Below are positions 46,847 to 59,661 of a stretch of DNA of 64,000 nt, one piece after another. The stretch covers positions 62,001 through 126,000 of the forward strand of contig CAJNYU010000987.1 of the NCBI GenBank assembly GCA_905331475.1, written 5' to 3'. The notes under the pieces are model-generated. The model ran no database searches. It had not been told where the DNA came from and saw only the letters and a program-made list of their open reading frames with translations. Within the stretch, counting starts at the first letter, position 1. Each line of letters begins with the position of its first letter. The position numbers and the translations under genes were made by a program. Origin of the DNA: Rotaria socialis (Eukaryota; Rotifera; Eurotatoria; Philodinida; Philodinidae).

Positions 46847-49800
46847 CTGAGATAAAAAATACACTTCTGTGTACTATCGGCAATGCTCTACAAGATGGTT
46901 ATATTTATTTTACTCAACTTTGAAGTTCAACTTTGCCTACATAGATGGACCGTTACGTGGATAGGTCGACCTATAATTTCAAATTCTCAGCAGATCATAG
47001 ATATACGCTGTGATTGTAAAATTTAGAATTGTGATCTCCAAGTCGTATATCAGTTGTTCAGTTGTGTGTGTTTTATCAATTTCTTGTCAGATCGTAGGTA
47101 ACATAGTGTAACTTCGATTATGAAATTGTAACGTTTGATGAGAAAGTCGTGTACAAGACATTTAGTTGTTTGCACATTTGAGAATTGCTTCAGGTGAATC
47201 GAATAAGAGTTATTCGCTTTTTAGTGCATTTTTGCGTCAAGAGTAGGAAGATGGAGGTAAGTGCAAAGTTTGCTTTAGATTCGATCTCTTTTTAACTGCT
47301 GATTCAAACTGTGAAAGATACAGTTATCATGGAAGAATATTTGGCATAAGAATCTAAAAGCTGCATCTGGTTTCATGTCTTCATCGTCACTAATTCTCAT
47401 TGTTCCTTATTTATGTTCTCTTTAATACATTGTGATAGAAATCTAGGACGCATTATATCTTTGTTTTTCGTGATATTGTTGCTCTCAGCTTGCAGAATTT
47501 CGCATCGTAAATATAATTAAAAATTGTCAGAACACAGAGAATGTGTGTCAAAATATAGCATAGAGAGTACAAGTGTATGACTCATGTTGGTACAAAAGGG
47601 TTGCTTGCTATATGATGTAGATAGCGCGTTTTCAAAACATCTGGATTTAAACTAAGAGAAAAAATTAATTAAATGTTAATGAACAAATAAAATGTGTATT
47701 CGCCGCTATATATATATATATATATATGATATGATCTTTTCTTTATTTGAAAAGCTTTATCCTTCTTTATTAAAGAAAATGTTAACGATTAATATACGGA
47801 GAGGATAACCCCTTCTTAGTTTATTCGTACATGCGTAGTATGATACAGTTGATGAGAAAAACAATGATAATATCGCGACTGATTCGATCTTGGTAAGAAC
47901 CAAAGTTTAAACCAATAGATTAAAGGATAAAGAAAAAGTAATAATGAAAGAGTAAATGAGGAAAAAAACCATGGATGATAGAACAGAAAAAAAATAAAGA
48001 AAATATCATGTCATATATAGTATAGTCAAGGAACATCTTATTGGTTCGCTAACATTAAAGCAACAGTTTAATGAAAAATGAACAGATTTTATGCTTTTAC
48101 AGAATTAATTATTAGAAGCAATGCTGATCGGATCTGTCATGTTTATGGAATCGGCTATCATTTTCACTTATAATTGATTCAAGTATATCATGCTTTTCTC
48201 ATGTTTCATTTTCTCTCATCGCATATACTTGCATGCCGACGCACGTTGCTTTCAAAATAGTGAACCATGAACAGCAGAAGATATTTGAAAATGTGCATCT
48301 GTGTATGATACTCTACGATGTGAACGTTGGCATACAGTCATTCGCTATCTTCGTCTTGACAAAAGATGTTGAAATGCGGCTGGTATCAGTTATAGAAGAT
48401 TTTATTTACTCTGCAAAATGTAAATGTCAGATTAAAAGATAGAACACATTAAGAATGCATTTCTTACTGCAATTGAATTATTGATTATGGAAAGTTAAGC
48501 AAAAATTCAGAAACAATATTCCGTCTGAGACTGTTGTTTTGGTGGCACAGCGCTCAGTGCGTTCTGTAATCGTCTTCATTTATTCTATATTATTCAGTAC
48601 ATTTCCTAGGTGATCGGTTTTGTTTCATATGTTTGACCTATGCACACGTGAAAATTTGCCCATAGCGCATGTTTTTCTTGTTCGAGAATCTCCAGAAAGT
48701 AATTGGAATTCGAAACTACCCTTTTTTGTATGCGTTGTTTTTCCGTATCCGCAAGTCTCAAGATTTCATCGTCCTTAACGCATAAATTTGTTCCGCCTCA
48801 TTCGCAAGCATCTGATGCGCAAACGAAAAGATGTTCGTCTAGGGTTCTCTTTGCAATTAGATGGTGCATCTCGCTCAACCATCGACTATATCTAGTCCAC
48901 ACTACATAAAAAGAGTGCAGAATACTAAACTCTTTGGGATTGATGAAGTGCAACCAATAATCAACTGTTTTTATCGAATGTAAAACTTTTCATCCAACCT
49001 TAAAGGGTTTACTATTCTAGAAGTTTGTCTATAGTGTAGTCATGCTTTGTTATTGCTTCTTGCATTCCATGTTTAGAACTGTGCAAGAAAGTTCATGCAT
49101 CGAGCGAAAAACTACAGAATGTAGTTAGTAATCACTGCTCTACAGGCTGACAAGACCTTATTGTTTTGGTTTATAATACAATAAAGCAAAGTTCAAAAGA
49201 CACGCGTCTGTTGTTCTTTACCTGTTCCTCAAACCGCAGCTTCTTATCACTCCTCTGCCAAATGATCACACTATAAGATTTATATGTACTGCACCATCAT
49301 GCCCCGGTCACCTTTCAATGATATCAAAGATATTTGTGATCATCTTCGCAGCATATACACATGCTGACTACCAAGCTGTTTACAGTACATAACATAGGGC
49401 ACCAAATAAAGGTGAAACAGTTCAGTCCGTATTACTGTGTCAACAGCAGATGACAGCCATGATATGTGAGTTAGTTATTTACTCTATTTCGGTTCAAGAT
49501 AAAGTTTTCCTCATATATCGCTCCATTTCTTTGAGACATTGCCATACCCAAGGTTTGTTCGATTCAGCAACCTTCCGTAAACTTGTTCGTCGAAGTATTT
49601 TGAGCCAATTGACAAATTTCTACGTTTTAAAGGACATTATATTTCCGAAAAAATAATCCGGCACACTGGCAAACCCTTGGAGAGAGAATTAGACTATTGT
49701 ACACTTCGATTTTGAGAAAATAAACAACCTACTGTGTATTTAACAATGCTTCTATTGATTTGAAAACTTCAAGTAGGGACAAGCGGTGTAGTTTCTTTCA

Positions 49801-50385
49801 CTCTAATCGAAATATATTGATTAAGCTACGCTGTAAATTTTCTCTCAGATGATTTTTCAACAAAACCGCCGAAACGTACAAACTCTTTATGTTGTAATGT
49901 ATGTTGTACTTCTGTGCAAGCTGAAAACCCGCTAATTACATGACACGCAACTCATATTATTGATTTATTCATACCTAAAAATTATGGTGTATTCAAAAAA
50001 ATAAATCTCGTTTGGCTAGTAGAACAACCATCTCGTTCTTCTTATAGTCAATTTAACAGAAAAAGACAGCTAGCCAATTCGCATAACAGCAGCTAGCCGT
50101 TCGTCGGTGCCACTCATGACTTGCCACTGTCGGTCGAGTCAGATGAAACTTCGAAGATTACCGCTGATTACTATCACGTTAGTTTTAGATATTTTCAGAG
50201 GCGGTCTCCAGTTAAGAGAAAACACTTTGAGTCACTATCACGCATCAGGAAAATTTTTTATGACGACCTAACTCTGACTATGTGCAGAATACGAATATAT
50301 CAGATAGTCGTTATAACGTATGTGGTAGCATATACTCGTTACTAGCGTTTGTAATAGTAAAAAGATACCATAAACTAGATTTTAA
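46847..50385. other. Intergenic, no gene seen
   Basis: AT-rich. It contains a (TA)n microsatellite at about 47707-47727 and the isolated 26-bp repeat piece at 46970-46995. Frames at 48233, 48703, 49450 and 50121 are short and unrecognised. A CAGCTAGCCGTTCGTCGG patch near 50090 resembles one near 2940. Confidence 0.45.
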
Positions 50386-50685
50386 TCATTGACATACGAT
50401 AAAGTGTTACCTTCCTATGATCAAGCGACTTCAATTCTATCTGTTGATGATTCATTTACTGTGCCACATAAACGATATATTATACTTCGTTTTAAAACTG
50501 ACAATTCAGGTCCATGGTTTTTCCATTGCCATATGGAATGGTATATTTCTCCTGATTTGACAGTGGTGTTTTCAGTTGGTCATCAGAATGGGCAATCATC
50601 TCCAATCCACCTGTTAAAGAATTTTTTCTATGCAGTAACACGAAGCAACAGTCGGCCAATGTCTACTCATCCCAAGGTGCACTAA
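50386..50685 (+). pseudogene. Multicopper oxidase (laccase-type) C-terminal fragment
   Basis: The frame contains RYIILRFKTDNSGPWFFHCH, then MEWYISPDLTVVFSVG, matching the last copper-binding segment of laccase-like multicopper oxidases. About 100 residues remain of a family usually longer than 500. The upstream side closes with a stop at 50383-50385 and shows no other exons. The usual HCHxxxH ligand pattern reads HCHMEWY, so the final His is replaced by Tyr and the copper site would be damaged. Together these make it a dead fragment. Confidence 0.7.
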
Positions 50686-51247
50686 TGCCATCAAATTATA
50701 GGATACTGTTAGGAATCATGCTTTTAATCGAATGTTTCTCTTTCTATAAGTAAAGATCAAACAGTGTTTATAATCGCGTCCCAGGCAATATTCGATTGGG
50801 AAGCTTTTAATTATTTTACCGTCCTTTTTTTTTCATGAAAATAAAGTAGATAAACTCAAAAAAGTAAACAGAAGAGTATTCGTCTTTCATTATAAAAAAA
50901 TCTTTTATTTCAAAGAACTCATCTGCTCAGGATGAATAGATACAACTAGTTCAAGTATATTGTTTTCATAACAACAGAAAAGTACGCTAGAAAAATCGTT
51001 AATTATTTCGATATGAACGAAAAAATATGTATCAACGTTTGTTCACAGAATGTTACTAAGCTATGTTTTGTTAAATTTAAACAGGTATTAAATCTATCGT
51101 TCCATAAATCGATATCGTATATCATCAATACTATCTATTGTAATAAAACAGCTGTAAATCGAAAAGTTCTATGCAAATAAAATAAAATAATTTCTCTGAC
51201 AAAAAATATTTATTTATAAACAAGAGAAATTTAATTTTAAATTATCA
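50686..51247. other. Convergent intergenic spacer, no gene seen
   Basis: AT-rich 3' flanks of the oxidase fragment and the secreted protein gene. An AATAAA-like signal on the minus strand lies near 51210. Nothing else is visible. Confidence 0.4.
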
Positions 51248-52086
51248 TCAATTAATCTTTGATAAACACATTAGTACGCTAACAGCAAGATTGATCACCC
51301 ACAAAGAATTTAATGTTGATAAGCGAGCAAAGTTACGTGGATTATCTCCAATTAAATCGATTAATTTTCCTTCTTTAATAATGATTTTATTTGGTTCATG
51401 AAAAATTTGAGTCTCATTATAAAATAATGGCTTGTCAATTGTATTTATGTAATCAAAAACTTTTCTTTTTGTACTAACATCATTATCTGAAAACATTTTT
51501 TCAACAATATTAGGTTCCGAATGAATATAAAACCTTACAATGACAAAATTCCGGCATAGATACATTTGGACAATTGTTTGACGAAGAATATAAAGGTGGA
51601 TCTCGTTTTAGACGACATGTTCTCTTCAATAGCTCCAATGTTGTATCATCAGCCAAACGTTCTTGAACATCAATGGGACAATAAGCACTCATATTTAATC
51701 CACATCTTTCAAGAAAAACAACATAAAATTTTTCAGGATCAAGATACTGACAAGCAATACGATCTGATTTAATACCTAAAATAGGATATTTAATTAATAT
51801 AATTAAGTGTAAATCATCAATATCTAAATATACCTGCATCAGTTATTTCAATCCGATTATTAATATCTTGTCCTTTTAATACGCATTCAACACGAAATGT
51901 GACATTAAATAAAAGCTCTGTGTCAGTATCAACATAGATTTCTTTGCCGATTGATTTACCATAAACTACAAGAGGTGCACGTGGCACAGTATCCCAAATA
52001 AAAGCACCTGTACTAGGACACGAACGAAGTTTTCCATTGATTGCTATTGGAAATAGTATAAAACAAATAAAGATTATTCGAATCAT
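51248..52086 (-). CDS. Secreted Cys-containing protein with hydrophobic C-terminus, unknown family
   Basis: Exons 52086-51834, 51775-51539 and 51486-51248 join in phase to 242 residues. The signal peptide is MIRIIFICFILFPIAING. The first third is a beta-rich segment (VVYGKSIGKEIYVDTDTEL, LLFNVTFRVECVLKG). The middle has paired cysteines (CQYL, ERCGLNMSAYCP, RTCRLKR, NNCPN, EFCHY) and NVT/NMS/NVS glycosylation sites. The tail ends in a hydrophobic stretch (LWVINLAVSVLMCL) with only KIN after it, as in GPI-anchored proteins or a short membrane anchor. The last intron is supported because it removes an alternative frame ending in a stop. I do not recognise the family and assign no function. Confidence 0.7.
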
Positions 52087-53190
52087 ATGTTGTTGTTTTT
52101 CTCGTATGCGTACTGTCGAACCACGTCATACGATTCGATTGAAATGAACATGTTCGTCGGCAGCGGAAACATGTTGGGAGAAGAATTTTCTTTGTAGAAC
52201 GAAAAAAAGGAAAATAACAGAAGATGAAAATGTTATCTTCTTTCAATGAGAGAAAAACAAACATTTATACAGACGACCCACGGAATAAGGATAATATTTA
52301 AGGTCATAGTTTCATTATTTGATCTGTTGCGCACAAGTACAACTGGGTCGTGAATATTTAATCAACTAGTTATTACTTGATTTCAGAAGCTCGTTATCAT
52401 AAACCACTTAAAGGATATTATATACTAAAGGAGAAACCTTCGTTTAGATCAACTATGATTGTGTTCAATCATGAACCTATCTATGATGGAGTTGCATCAG
52501 TCAACATTTCATAGTGGATAAACAATGTTCAGAATTTTAAAATTTAATTGGAAAATTCAATGATAAATCGTCCTTCGTTGTATAAGACCATAACAAATAA
52601 ATTAACTAGTACAGATATATTTGTGAAAAATAGAATGCGCATTGCGCATTTATATTGTACGATGACAAAAACAGAGTTGATCATAATGCTAACAAACCTG
52701 AGATTATTTTTTTAACACGCTTATTTTACTTCCTTCGTCAGTTCTTTTCGTATGCTAGTCATTTTATAATTAATGTTTCTATTGACTCTATGCACTATGT
52801 TATGTTGCGAACTCAACATGTTGCCATGCTTGAGACTTCCTGAGTGTTTTTTCCCTCGATTTCTAAGATGAGCAGTAGTGATGTAAGGAAGATCTTCACA
52901 TTTTTTCTTCGCCTAGATGTAATTATTTTGACGATTATCAAATTTTATACGTAGTAAAAATAAAGTTAGTCTGATAAACGTTTTTTTTCTTCTCTGAAAC
53001 TATTATATAAATATACACATTAAATCAATAGAACATATATAACAGAATGATTAATATTTGTTGAGACAGTAGTCTAGTCATTTATTGCATAGGACATAGA
53101 ACAAGTATGATAGATGAATATCAAGCAGGGTAATATAGTTGACAACGGAAAAAATGCATATGTTGTCTATAAAGGATAGAGATCCGTCTC
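52087..53190. other. Intergenic, no gene seen
   Basis: AT-rich; frames at 52013-52264 and 52655-52843 are unrecognised. No repeats are shared with other parts of the window. Confidence 0.4.
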
Positions 53191-53811
53191 ACGAGAAAAC
53201 ATCCAGAAGTGATTCGCACCATTTGGTCTCATATTTTGCTCATAGGTAGGATTCAATGAGACTAGATAAAGCCGACAAGATTTCGTGCATTTAGGCCTTT
53301 CCTTCGAATTTATGACCGTTTTACTGAATTTTGAACCTTGGTCAAGGTATTTATAGAAAAGTTGGATAAAGGAATTATGAGCTGAAATCTTTTCTAACAA
53401 TAGATCTCATTGGTGTTAGAAAATTGCAAAAATTTTTAGTTAAAACTGATACCTTCTTTTCGAGATATTGCAGATTGAAGAAAAGTCAATTTTACGATAA
53501 TTTTTGAACCATGGCGGTTTTCTTCAATCTGCAATATCTCGAAAAGAAAGTATCAGTTTTAACTAAAAGTTTTTGCAATTTTCTAACACCAATGAGACTT
53601 ATTGTTAGAAAAGATTTCAGCTCATAATTCCTTTATTCAACTTTTCTATAAATCCCTTGGCCAAGGTTCAAAATTCAGTAAAACAGCCATAAATCCGAAG
53701 GAAAGGCCTAAGTGCACGAAATCTTGTCGGCTTTACCTAGTCTCATTGGATCCTACCTATGAGCAAAATAGGAGACCAAATGGTGCGAATCACTTGGGAA
53801 TGTTCCCTCGT
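53191..53811. repeat. Foldback repeat with 294-bp arms
   Basis: The left arm (53191-53484) and right arm (53518-53811) are inverted copies of equal length, around 90% or more identical by eye, with a 33-bp spacer. Both arms therefore encode near-identical peptides on opposite strands (starting MLEKISAHNSFIQLFYK), an effect of the repeat rather than evidence for a gene. A transcript would form a long hairpin. Equal arm length suggests one origin as an inverted duplication or a foldback transposon. I found no clear target duplication. Confidence 0.8.
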
Positions 53812-56800
53812 CAGTGGTTGATATAACAACTCTCTTTGATAGTTATCAGAGTCCATAATGTGTCAATAAGAATGAAAATATGCGCAAAAAATACGGTGTG
53901 ATGAAACAATTATCAAGCATTTAACAAACTTCTTTCAGGCGCATATACATTGCGTATTCCTAAATTATTGATTCTTTGTTTTTTGAAAAACTCAATTGTT
54001 TATCGAGTTTACCAGCATCTCTCTTTCTCTTAACTTTTGTATTCATTAGCCAAGTATTTCTTCTTTATCATTCAACAACAAATATATGACAGATATTATT
54101 CATGTGTATCTGTGTCTATCAACAGATCTCTTCTTCGAGTTGACAATGATAAGATGATATGTAGAGTTCTATCGTAATATGGACACAGTCTTATCATAAA
54201 CTAACAAGAAGTAGCCATTTGGTATGACAAAAGATGACGTGCTTGTACGTCAGTGGTACCCGTAAAATACATATATTGTGTCTATATGTACAGCCAGCTG
54301 TTGAAATGAATAAGAAACAAGGCTGTTACATGCACTCGCTAATGGAAATGCAAATGACATTTGCATTTTGTACAGTCTTTCTCTCTCTCTATTTCTTTAG
54401 TTGCATCATATTATATAGACATACACAATTGATCGACAGCAATGAGCTGCACACACAATACAACTATTTCTATCATTATCAATAAATGTTGGATGTGACA
54501 AGGTGATGATTGTTTCTCTTTCTTTTGTATCTCTTCATAAGAATGTCTAACTATATGAATATGATCTGGTCTTATTGGCAACGATATGATGATACGATTG
54601 AGGCAAGAGACGAGAAAGAAAATCAGACTGATATTTTGATTATTGATCTAGTTGCCTATTATCAGCTATCTAATCGTAAGTACTCTAGAGTAATATAATA
54701 TATTTGATCTGAGTATATAAAATCACAAAGTCATTTCATTGTAAAGAATATAAAATTATAAATCCGTATTTATATTGGATATTTACTTAGTTGAATGTGC
54801 TATAACGGATAAAACAATAGTCGAAGGTCATCTATCTGTGTGTTGGCCTTGAATTAGAAAAAGTAGGAAAAAAACACAGAAACTTCGAAGGTTCTGTCTG
54901 CTGCTGTTTATGTTCTTATGTAAGTGCGTACGTTCTTTCTTCTTTTGATCAAGATTTTGTTGCTTTCATTTCGAGTATCGTCATCGTTGTTGCGCTACGT
55001 GAGAAAGAGAAAGAAGACAAAAAAAAACGAAATCGGGACGTATTTACACATGAAGCATGTGAGTATGAGAGAAACATAGTGAGCATAGAAGTAGAAAAAA
55101 AAAGAAAAGAGACAGACAAATGATTGCATTAATATGAGTCGTATACACGAATGTGCAAACGTAAAATGAAAAAAAAAGAGAACAAACGCCCAGAGCGTGT
55201 GACGCAAACGTTTTCTTTATGCTTAATGTGCGCGAGCGTTTTGCCTTAAGAATAGTTTCATTTTTTTCCCCATCTGTGTGTATGTATGCTTGAATATTTG
55301 CTAGTAGTGATGGTTGTCGTCGCATACTATGTGCATGGGTATCGACAAACTATTGTCTTCTCTCGTTTTTTTTTCAAAAAAAAAAGAAGAAATATAAAGA
55401 AGGCAAGAGAAAAAGAGAGAAGAAAACTAACGAATAGCTATTGGAGTGTGTGGATGTTACTTTTTTTTCGTATGTTTGTCACCACCTCAGTATGCGCGCG
55501 TAAGCAACAAGATGCGTATGCAATTACAACCAAGGAGAGCGAAAGAGAAGAAAGGAGCTTGAAGGTCATGTGCTATATGCGCTTGTAAGCACGAGAATAG
55601 TAGAAAGATATCTCTTTAGCTGAAAGAGAGAAAACGAGTCGTTGCCTTTGTCACAAGCAATTATTTATTTTTGCCATTGCGTTTGCAGCCCCGGCAAGCA
55701 ACAGTAGTCTCCTGGCACGAAAAAGCAGCTTTTGACGATGCTCAGTCGGTCAAGATAGTGTATATATATATACATGTACATACTGCCGATTATGTCTCAT
55801 AAAATGCTTCCGTTGATCGTTACATGGCTCACTGATCAGTCATAAATGGATATATACTTTTATCTGACAGTTTAGCCGTGTATGGATCTGAGAAGCGCTT
55901 TCGTCGATAATAATTCTGAATTTTATAAGCAGAATATTTCTTTTTTTGCGTAGAAATGGGTCTTTTCGTTTAAAATCATATCTTATATTTGTTTATACGA
56001 GACTCGAAACAATAATTAAAGTAAATATGACATATATGCGTACATAATGATTGTGAAAATACATTCATAAATATGTTGTTTACATAAGACATCATTAGAA
56101 TGGCCAATGTTAATTTATTTTCAATGGAGCAATGTTAATGTTTCAAAGATGAATATGACCAACTGGGCGCAATTTTTTTCAAATTTCAAATATATCTTTC
56201 GTTTTGTAATCACTCTCCAGTTTTTTTTTATGTCATTTCTATGACTAATAAATATCAGTATGAGGCTTCAGGTTAGGTATAAATTCTTTGGTTGCTAACG
56301 TTAAATTACGATAACAACAAAAATGCGTTCGCGGCATACGTGTCAAATATACTGTGAATGTCGGATTGAAATCATTATTTATTTTATAAAAAAAAATCCT
56401 AGTTCGCAAAGATTGTTTATTTGAGTAATAAATAGTTTAGACAAGTTCTTAATTCGACATATAACTATGATATGGCCTGGTTCAAAATTTTTCGCCATGG
56501 ATATTACTTCATTATCGATCGTAACTGATAAGATTTTTATATTGAAGTACATCGATTCGATATAACATTGTTATACTTCACGAATATTTGATACATACAT
56601 TTTGTTACATGATTGGCAACTAACAGCAATGTTTATAGGACTTATTGTATCTGACAGTGATACAGACACTCAATCAGTGTATTGTGCATTTCTCTATAAT
56701 TACTTTTTATTTCTCGTATGTTTATTGACTTCTTCTAAATACTTCGACATACTTAGTCAAGGAAACCTTTGCAGGCATGAGCTACCATTCAGTAGCAAAC

Positions 56801-57764
56801 GCGATTTATGAAATTACAGAATCTATATATGAAGTCTGATTTTTCAAATAAAGGAAGTTGCTGTGTTTGTCAAGGTTTCAATACATTCTCGCTCATAGTA
56901 TTGAAAAAAAAGCTTCAATATTTTCATCGAGCGACAGAATACTTGCAACTTTCAAAAAAGCAAAACGAAATTTTGCGTTTTTGTTTTGCTACATTGGCAC
57001 ATGTAATAAAAATAACGCGAACTTGAAAAGTTTCTCTTTTTTGTTCTTTTTGTTAAGTCGAAGCCAGGCAAACTAAACATGTTCGCTTATGCAGAAATAT
57101 CGATGGAAAATCACAAGGACTGGTATGGTTCACTGTAACGATCGTTTATCTCTGTATGCAATACGGCGATTTACGCTGATAAAACTCGTGTAGAGGCCTC
57201 GTTTTACTTCATTTTCCTTGATGCATTATCGTATTCCTCTGTGTACGATCACGACGATGTGCACTCGTAATACTGAATCATGTGAAAAAATCAACATGCA
57301 TCCGTTTATGAATATCTAAGGACTCTCCACTCATCATAAATTCAACAAATGACAACTAAGTTTTAACTCGTAGATCCATAGAAGAAAGCTATGCATAAAT
57401 AATGATTATAATTGGGCAATAAACACATACCGGTTTTTTTTCATGTCAAACTATTTGCATTGGAGATAGATGTTTATTAATCATAACGGAAGTTTACTGG
57501 AAAAACCCGTTGCTAAATCAAGTTATCAACCATACAAATCCAAGAACAAAAACAGAAGAAATCACTGATTTCATTAAATCTCAATCTCATGTAATCTTGT
57601 AATAGCCAATAATGAAGAGCCACATATTGGAAGCATTCCCTCGGTTTCAAGTCAGCTGAACCTTATGGAATAAGTTGCAGCAGGCCTTTTCTTCAAAAAT
57701 AAACACTATCGTTTTTTCGATAGTATCTCGTGCGAAAATTTAGCACTGTTTTGATCCCTTATAG
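53812..57764. other. Intergenic, low-complexity in parts
   Basis: No gene called. The stretch 55000-55600 is purine-biased with GAAAGAGA runs, producing long but featureless Phe- or Lys/Arg-rich frames on both strands. Other frames (54234, 54510, 56602, 56808) are unrecognised. A segment at 57595-57665 (IANNEEPHIGSIPSVSSQLN) reads like coding sequence and may belong with the fragments downstream. Confidence 0.4.
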
Positions 57765-59661
57765 AAATATTTGAAACGGAAGGATTACAAACAACGTATC
57801 TACGTCAACTAGATTCGTTAATTAGTCAAGCACACGGCGAATTATTTATCACTATATAAAATATACTGGCTAACGGAATGTAAAAATTCATGGTTAACAG
57901 GGATGCTCCACTTAATTATTCAAATTTATTTTCATTAGTTAATAGTAAATATTATTTTTTTCCGGCATTTGCGGTTGATACATTTTTTCCTGAAGCTTTT
58001 TTTTAAACAAACACAACGCGTTCATCAAGAAAAATAACAATAGCAAAATTAGCTGATTTAAGTTTTAACTCGTGCTGTTTTTATCAGCCACTTGGCAGCA
58101 ATGAAAACTTTACTCTGTATCGCATTCGCTTTTTTGTTGGAGAAGTTCTAAAATAAACTGTAATTCGACGATTCATGGATAAAATATTGGCATGCAACTT
58201 GCAAATTATCTGAAAAAATGCGTCTTTTGTCCATTAAATTGAACTCAATAGCATTATGTGTATAAAGATATTGCGTGACATAGTTTCTTGAAGGTCAAAC
58301 AAGAAACTGATAAACGACAAGAAAAATAACGATGTTTTGATCTCGTGAAGAAGTCTTATATTTCTTTGAATCATTGTCTTATTTTTATATTAATTAGTCG
58401 AAATCTAGTTTCACATTGAACGGCAAGTGCAATTCTTTTGTTTTTCTTGTTCAAAACAAAGCATTGTAATTGATGAATGAAGAAAAATAAAAATTTGGAA
58501 AAGAGAATGTTCAAAAATGTTGAATAGATGAAGAATGTATTGTAATCACATTCCTCTTGTTTTTTGGCGACACGATCTTTCTTTAGATTCTCGCTACCTC
58601 CCTCCGCTTTCCTTTTTCCTATTTAGAAATGCTTCACATTTTACTTAAAACTCTAGAAGACCATTGTCTCTTCTCACATCTGAATCCGAACGGGTATCAT
58701 CAATTTATCCATAGCTTCTTGGATTATAAGTGTTGTCCCTGTTTACTTCCATATTGCTTTGTGGTAAGTTCATACAACTTTCTTGCTTCTACAAAAGCAA
58801 AGTTTTGGATTTGAATTTTTTTGAAATGAAAAATGTATAAAAGTCAATCTGAGTAGCAAAATAGTCCTGCTATTGCTTTCTAGCGCCGATCATCTGGCTT
58901 GTTCCTGTTCCCGATTGGCTTATAAAGCGGAACTTAATTGAATAACACTTGTTTATCAATCCGACGATCTGAACAATTAAATAATGTTTCCGACACACTT
59001 AACAGTATTTTTCCTTTTCTGAAATATTGTATGCGGTAGATATAGTCCACATGGTTTCAGAAAGAAATCTTATCATTCTCTAAAAAACTATGCATTAGAA
59101 TATGACAATCGCGATATGTTCGGTTTACTCAGTAGTGTCAAACTTGAAACTTGAACTCAGTTGAAAATAGAAAATTTCAACTTTCAACTTTCAACTTATG
59201 GCGATATATGTGTGAGTCACTATTCTTCAGAATGCTATTGGTTTAAAAGTTGAAAATTGAAAATTTTAATTTTCAATTGAGTTCAAGTTTCAAGTTGGAC
59301 ATATATGATTTGTTATAGCAATTCGACAAGATAATTCCGATGTCTTTTGCTTTATTTGACCAAATCTGATGTTTGCCACTTGATCAATAAAGTAAACTAC
59401 GATACTAGTCTTATATTTTACAAGAATTTAATTCAAATATTAGATTGTAAGCATTCATTTGGCCTCGTGTAGCAAAGATATCAATAGTCTTAATTATTAT
59501 TTTAGGGCATTTGGCATTATATTGTAAACGAATGCTATCAAATGTTAGAGATGACTTAACATTTTTATTACAAATATTTGAAACCTATGCAGACTTCGAA
59601 CAGTTTAAAGATTGGTTTCGATCATTTTGCAAAGCATCATTGTCCAACGACGTTATGAATG
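57765..59661 (+). pseudogene. Exon-like fragments of an unidentified gene
   Basis: Three segments have splice-like borders and protein-like content. 57765-57859 follows CTTATAG and reads IFETEGLQTTYLRQLDSLIS and on to a stop. 58629-58763 reads MLHILLKTLEDHCLF, ending at a GTAAGT donor. 59506-59661 follows ATTTTAG and reads HLALYCKRMLSNVRDDLTFL then LQIFETYADFEQFKDWFRSF, ending at GTATAAG. No continuous gene can be built, and an inverted-repeat element (59141-59296) lies between the last two. They may be remnants of one decayed gene or exons of a gene too divergent to assemble by eye. I cannot name the family. Confidence 0.35.
59141..59296. repeat. Inverted-repeat element (156 bp) with ~38-bp arms
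   Basis: It begins AACTTGAAACTTGAACTCA. The right end reverse-complemented begins AACTTGAAACTTGAACTCA as well and then continues (A/G)TTGAAAAT. The loop is about 80 bp. It looks like a small MITE, though no target duplication is clear. Confidence 0.65.

Noticed and set aside
53167-53826. Two near-identical peptides on opposite strands
   Set aside because: They arise from the inverted arms of the foldback repeat; no domain or splice context supports a gene.
54995-55588. Several overlapping frames in purine-rich DNA
   Set aside because: Composition (GAAAGA runs) suppresses stops; the predicted peptides are low-complexity Phe or Lys/Arg stretches on both strands.
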